Part shown: positions 60,561 to 64,000 of the stretch, one piece after another
How positions within the stretch are numbered: position 1 is the first letter of the stretch
Layout of the letters: the number at the start of each line of letters is the position of its first letter
Source of the DNA: Deinococcus seoulensis
GTDB taxonomy: Bacteria > Deinococcota > Deinococci > Deinococcales > Deinococcaceae
Assembly: GCF_014648115.1 (NCBI RefSeq)
Contig: NZ_BMQM01000003.1
Location: forward strand, 62,001 to 126,000
DNA length: 64,000 nucleotides
Direction: 5' to 3'
Position numbers and translations under genes: made by a program
Notes under the pieces: generated by a model
The model's input: the letters and a program-made list of their open reading frames with translations, nothing else
Told to the model about the DNA's origin: nothing
Databases searched by the model: none

Positions 60561-61088
60561 ATGAGCGGCGTGACCCGCCCACCCCCCAAAGGCCCACCTC
60601 CCGAAGGCCTGCCCCCGGAAGGCCCGCCCACCGATCCGCACGCCGCGCTGATGGACGAGGGCGACCGGCTCGCCCGCCACCTGACCCAGACCCTGCACGC
60701 CACCCTGCGCGACCAGCCCCGCCTGACCTTCCTGGGCCGCAGCCTCGCCCTGAACCTCGTGAACGCCTTCATGCCCACGCTGGAGCACGTGACCCGCCGC
60801 GCCGGTCACCCCCTGCGCGCCGCCCTGACCCTCGACGACCGCGCCCGTCCACTGATTCACACCGCCACCCCGGACGGCGAGCCCGGCCCCAGCGTCAGCG
60901 TGGACGACCTGCTACGCGACCTGCTGTTCCTGCGCGGCGGCCTGCACCCCGCCGTGCAGGAGCACCTGCGCGGCGCGCTGAGCGGCAGCGAACACCACGC
61001 GACCCGCGCCCTGGTGGACTGCCTGCGCAGCCGCCCCGTCCTGGACGCCATGCAACGCCAGATTCAGACCCTGATGCGCGCCGTATGA
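60561..61088 (+). CDS. Hypothetical protein (175 aa)
   Basis: The N-terminus is a Pro-rich stretch with GPPPEGLPPEGPP repeats (residues about 8-25), followed by a helical body (DEGDRLARHLTQTLHATLRD) and ending in DAMQRQIQTLMRAV. No motif is recognised. The ATG at 60561 is chosen because the upstream in-frame part overlaps the divergent glgP promoter. Its TGA stop shares bases with the decayed end of a family A repeat. Confidence 0.6.
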   Translation: MSGVTRPPPKGPPPEGLPPEGPPTDPHAALMDEGDRLARHLTQTLHATLRDQPRLTFLGRSLALNLVNAFMPTLEHVTRRAGHPLRAALTLDDRARPLIHTATPDGEPGPSVSVDDLLRDLLFLRGGLHPAVQEHLRGALSGSEHHATRALVDCLRSRPVLDAMQRQIQTLMRAV

Positions 61089-61222
61089 AACGGACTCCGA
61101 TTGAATGGCTTACAAAGCCGTTCAATCCGAGCGGATGCGAGTAGGAGAGAAGCGGATTCCGGACGTGGAGTTGGCAGATCGGTGGTGTTCCGATCTGTCA
61201 ACGAAATAAATGGAATTCGTAT
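61088..61222 (+). repeat. Family A dispersed repeat, full copy 7
   Basis: A 135-bp copy with a decayed left end (AAACGGACTCCG) and right end ATTCGTAT. The 5' hairpin is fully paired (ATTGAATGGCTT / AAGCCGTTCAAT), and the 3' hairpin has the AGATCGG version. A family B copy follows after three bases. Confidence 0.93.
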
Positions 61223-61225
61223 GAT

Positions 61226-61393
61226 CAATGGTGCGGACAGGTTCATCCCTTCAGGGCAGACCAGCGATGAACACGCAGTGTTTACTCCTCCCCCTTGAGG
61301 GGGGAGGCCGGGAGGGGGTGAGCAGGAATGGCGTTCCAGAAGACGTTTTCCATGCTTTTCCCCTCTGCCGCTTGAACAGTGTCCGCACCATTG
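61226..61393 (+). repeat. Family B dispersed repeat, full copy 2
   Basis: A 168-bp unit with perfect 14-bp inverted ends CAATGGTGCGGACA / TGTCCGCACCATTG. An internal hairpin CTCCCCCTTGAGGGGGGAG lies near the middle. It has no coding capacity. Confidence 0.93.
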
Positions 61394-61413
61394 CTGCCCC
61401 TGACGATAGAAGA

Positions 61414-61450
61414 ACAGGCCGGAGGCACCCTGCCTGGGCGTCCGGCCTGT
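61414..61450. terminator. Hairpin terminator before the 90-aa membrane gene's stop
   Basis: ACAGGCCGGA and TCCGGCCTGT form a perfect 10-bp stem. A duplicated 15-mer (CTGTCTGTATCGGGG) follows up to the stop codon at 61480. Confidence 0.65.
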
Positions 61451-61479
61451 CTGTATCGGGGCTGTCTGTATCGGGGCTG

Positions 61480-61752
61480 TCAGCGGCGGGGTTCGCCGGG
61501 TTGCTGGACCGGTGCGGGCGCCTGCAGGTGACGGACCAGCAGGACCAGTACCACGCTGGCGTGCAGCGAGAGCAGCATGAACAGGTTCAGGGTGGGTTCC
61601 ATGACGTAGCCGACCGCGCCGACCAGCTGGAACAGCGTCAGGATCAGCAGCCCCTGGGCGCGGCGGTCGGGGAGTTGCAGGTAGACGTAGGTGCCGCCCG
61701 CCATGCTGAACATCAGAGGCAGGAGCAATGCGTTAAGCATTTCTTGATCCAT
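61480..61752 (-). CDS. Small membrane protein (90 aa)
   Basis: Three hydrophobic segments (about residues 6-25, 33-50, 55-74) and a short Pro-rich cytosolic tail (QAPAPVQQPGEPRR). GAGGT lies right before the ATG. No family is recognised. The frame, start signal and clear membrane topology support a real gene. Confidence 0.65.
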   Translation of the reverse strand: MDQEMLNALLLPLMFSMAGGTYVYLQLPDRRAQGLLILTLFQLVGAVGYVMEPTLNLFMLLSLHASVVLVLLVRHLQAPAPVQQPGEPRR

Positions 61753-61851
61753 ACCTCATTATTCTGCGTGATCTGTCACAGGCATCTGTCCTGTCTGACC
61801 CACCCCGGCCTTCATTCGCGTTCCTGGCTGCGGAACAGGGCCGCGCCGCTC

Positions 61852-62939
<1,088 letters not shown>

Positions 62940-62943
<4 letters not shown>

Positions 62944-63725
62944 GCCGCACCCCCCGCCCATTCACGCACGGCGGCCGCCACGCCCGCCGGGTCCAGCGCC
63001 ACGGTATCCAGCACCAGCGCCCGCGCGGGCGGCAGGGTCCGCAGGAACGCCTCGGCCGCCGCCGGGTCGTAGTTGCGCCGTTCGGACACCACGATCTTCA
63101 CCTTCGCCAGCACGTCGCCCGGCGCGAACCCCTGAGCGGGCAGGTCAGCCAGGGCGTCCAGTTCCGCCGGGGTGAAAACCTCTGCCGCGCCCTTCAGGTC
63201 GGCCAGCGATTCCCGCAGCGTCCCGCTGCCCTGGGCGCCGCTCACCTGATCGAAGGCGTCCGCGCGGCCCAGCAGGCGCCGCACCCGCACCGCGTCCGGC
63301 GCGCCCAGCGCCACGAACCGCCACGCCGGGAACGACTGCGCCGCGTACCGCACCTCGTCCAGCCCGCGCAGCCCGTCGAACACCGGCGCCCCGCCCCAGT
63401 GACCCGTGTCGGCCAGCAGCGACCCCAGCGCCTGCGCCATGCCGCCCGGATGGGCCTGCCGGTACTGCGCGGTCAGCCGGAAGCGTTCCTCACGGTCCCG
63501 CACGGGCGCGCCCGCCAGCGGCAGGATCATCACGGCGTCCGTCACCTCGCGCCGGTCCGGCAGGACCCGCACGCCCCCGTCCGCGCCGATCAGGGCGGCC
63601 AGCGCGGTGCTCTTGCCCACGCCGGTCACGCCGACCAGCACCGTCAGTGGCAGCTCGGACAGTCGCCGCTCGTGCGGGGCGGGGGGCGCGGCGTCGGCAC
63701 GCAGGAACGGCAACTCACTCGACAT
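62940..63725 (-). CDS. P-loop ATPase/kinase-like protein (261 aa)
   Basis: The N-terminal Walker A is [20 protein letters not shown] (about residues 30-49), and a candidate Walker B is [16 protein letters not shown]. Later parts are helical with [20 protein letters not shown] and a final [20 protein letters not shown] segment. It looks like a small kinase or AAA-type NTPase; substrate unknown. The ATG is six bases after TACGCT. It is coupled to the enolase-superfamily gene by a four-base overlap. Confidence 0.78.
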
Positions 63726-63842
63726 GCCCAGAGCGTAGCGTCCACCCCAGGTAAAGGCGGCACCAAGGTTCAGTCAAGTACCCATCACCCGCCCCGCGGG
63801 AGAACGGCGCGCGGCGTTCATACACTCACGACTGGAGGCTCC

Positions 63843-63977
63843 ATGACCCGACTCAAAGGCAATCCCGGCGGTAACGGCGGCAAGATCCTGATCGTCCTGA
63901 TCATTCTGATCGTCCTGTTCCTGCTGGCGTACTTCCTGTACCTCAAACCCCAGGGCCTGCTGAACCTCGGCTTCTGA
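63843..63977 (+). CDS. Single-pass small membrane protein (44 aa)
   Basis: The peptide has a short basic, Gly/Asn-rich N-terminus (MTRLKGNPGGNGGK), one long hydrophobic helix (ILIVLIILIVLFLLAYFLYL) and a short tail. GGAGGCTCC stands immediately before the ATG, and TACACT about 20 bases upstream. No family is recognised. The strong start signals make it credible despite its length. Confidence 0.65.
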   Translation: MTRLKGNPGGNGGKILIVLIILIVLFLLAYFLYLKPQGLLNLGF

Positions 63978-64000
63978 AGCCCGGCACAGGCCGTGGCCGC

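Overview
The window is high-GC chromosomal DNA from a Deinococcus-like bacterium. Evidence: a PEP synthase with a Deinococcus-type N-terminus, a DUF1999 acetyltransferase-fold protein, an LEA-like repeat protein, dense small dispersed repeats, and more than twenty genes whose -10 hexamer (TANNNT-like) lies 5-9 nt before the start codon with no Shine-Dalgarno, the leaderless layout reported for Deinococcus. Genus is confident, species is not assigned. No rRNA, CRISPR array, complete IS or replication origin was seen.

Layout. 1-426: start of a CCA-adding enzyme gene running off the left edge. 658-732: tRNA-Ala(UGC), the attachment site of a 7.5-kb integrated element (688-8214) with 46-bp direct repeats, an integrase, phased arm-type repeats at both ends, a repressor with a shared divergent promoter/operator, three small rightward genes, and a leftward operon of overlapping genes (unknown 215-aa protein, excisionase-like protein, small protein, AEP-primase/DUF3987 replication protein, two small proteins). 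It has no capsid, tail or conjugation genes. 8359-12078: GGDEF protein, TauE/SafE permease with DUF1634 partner, APH-fold kinase. 12123-17356: fatty-acid oxidation (FadN-type multifunctional enzyme, thiolase), interrupted by a compact inverted-repeat unit coding an S23-like four-helix-bundle protein and by an alpha/beta hydrolase. 17440-18935: structured leader RNA with terminator ahead of a CPA2 cation/proton antiporter. 19156-24804: hypothetical protein, RlmI-like methyltransferase, YeeE/YedE sulfur-transport operon, DinB. 24866-30757: HAD hydrolase, PEP synthase with its divergent regulatory kinase/phosphatase, Pgi. 31320-38789: TetR regulator, HPF, butyrate kinase family, TsaD, FadD, nucleoside deaminase. 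38876-46960: acetyltransferases, small proteins, signal peptidase, patatin, Ser/Thr kinase, LacI-type-operator-controlled GH13 enzyme, LCP protein, lipoprotein. 47347-54314: ClpA/ClpS, LEA-like protein, DUF1517 protein, HNH protein, dihaem cytochrome, PAP2 phosphatase. 54417-63977: orphan ABC ATPase, EamA exporter, AhpD-fold protein, glycogen phosphorylase, enolase-superfamily enzyme with a P-loop ATPase, small membrane proteins.

Two dispersed repeat families run through the chromosome. Family A (about 136 bp, terminal inverted repeats ATACGGA(C/T)TCCG) has seven full and four partial copies, two internal hairpins with compensatory changes between copies, and ends that repeatedly overlap stop codons. 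Family B (about 168 bp, termini CAATGGTGCGGACA) has three copies, each joined to or beside a family A copy.

Functional themes: central carbon control (PpsA/PpsR, Pgi, GlgP, GH13), fatty-acid breakdown possibly sharing one operator motif (fadN, fadD, weaker at the thiolase), sulfur-compound transport at two loci, protein quality control (ClpAS), ribosome hibernation (HPF) and desiccation-type protection (LEA-like). Best candidates for undescribed biology: the inverted-repeat S23 unit at 14469-14917, the primase-bearing satellite-like element, the family A repeats, and the leader RNA before the antiporter.
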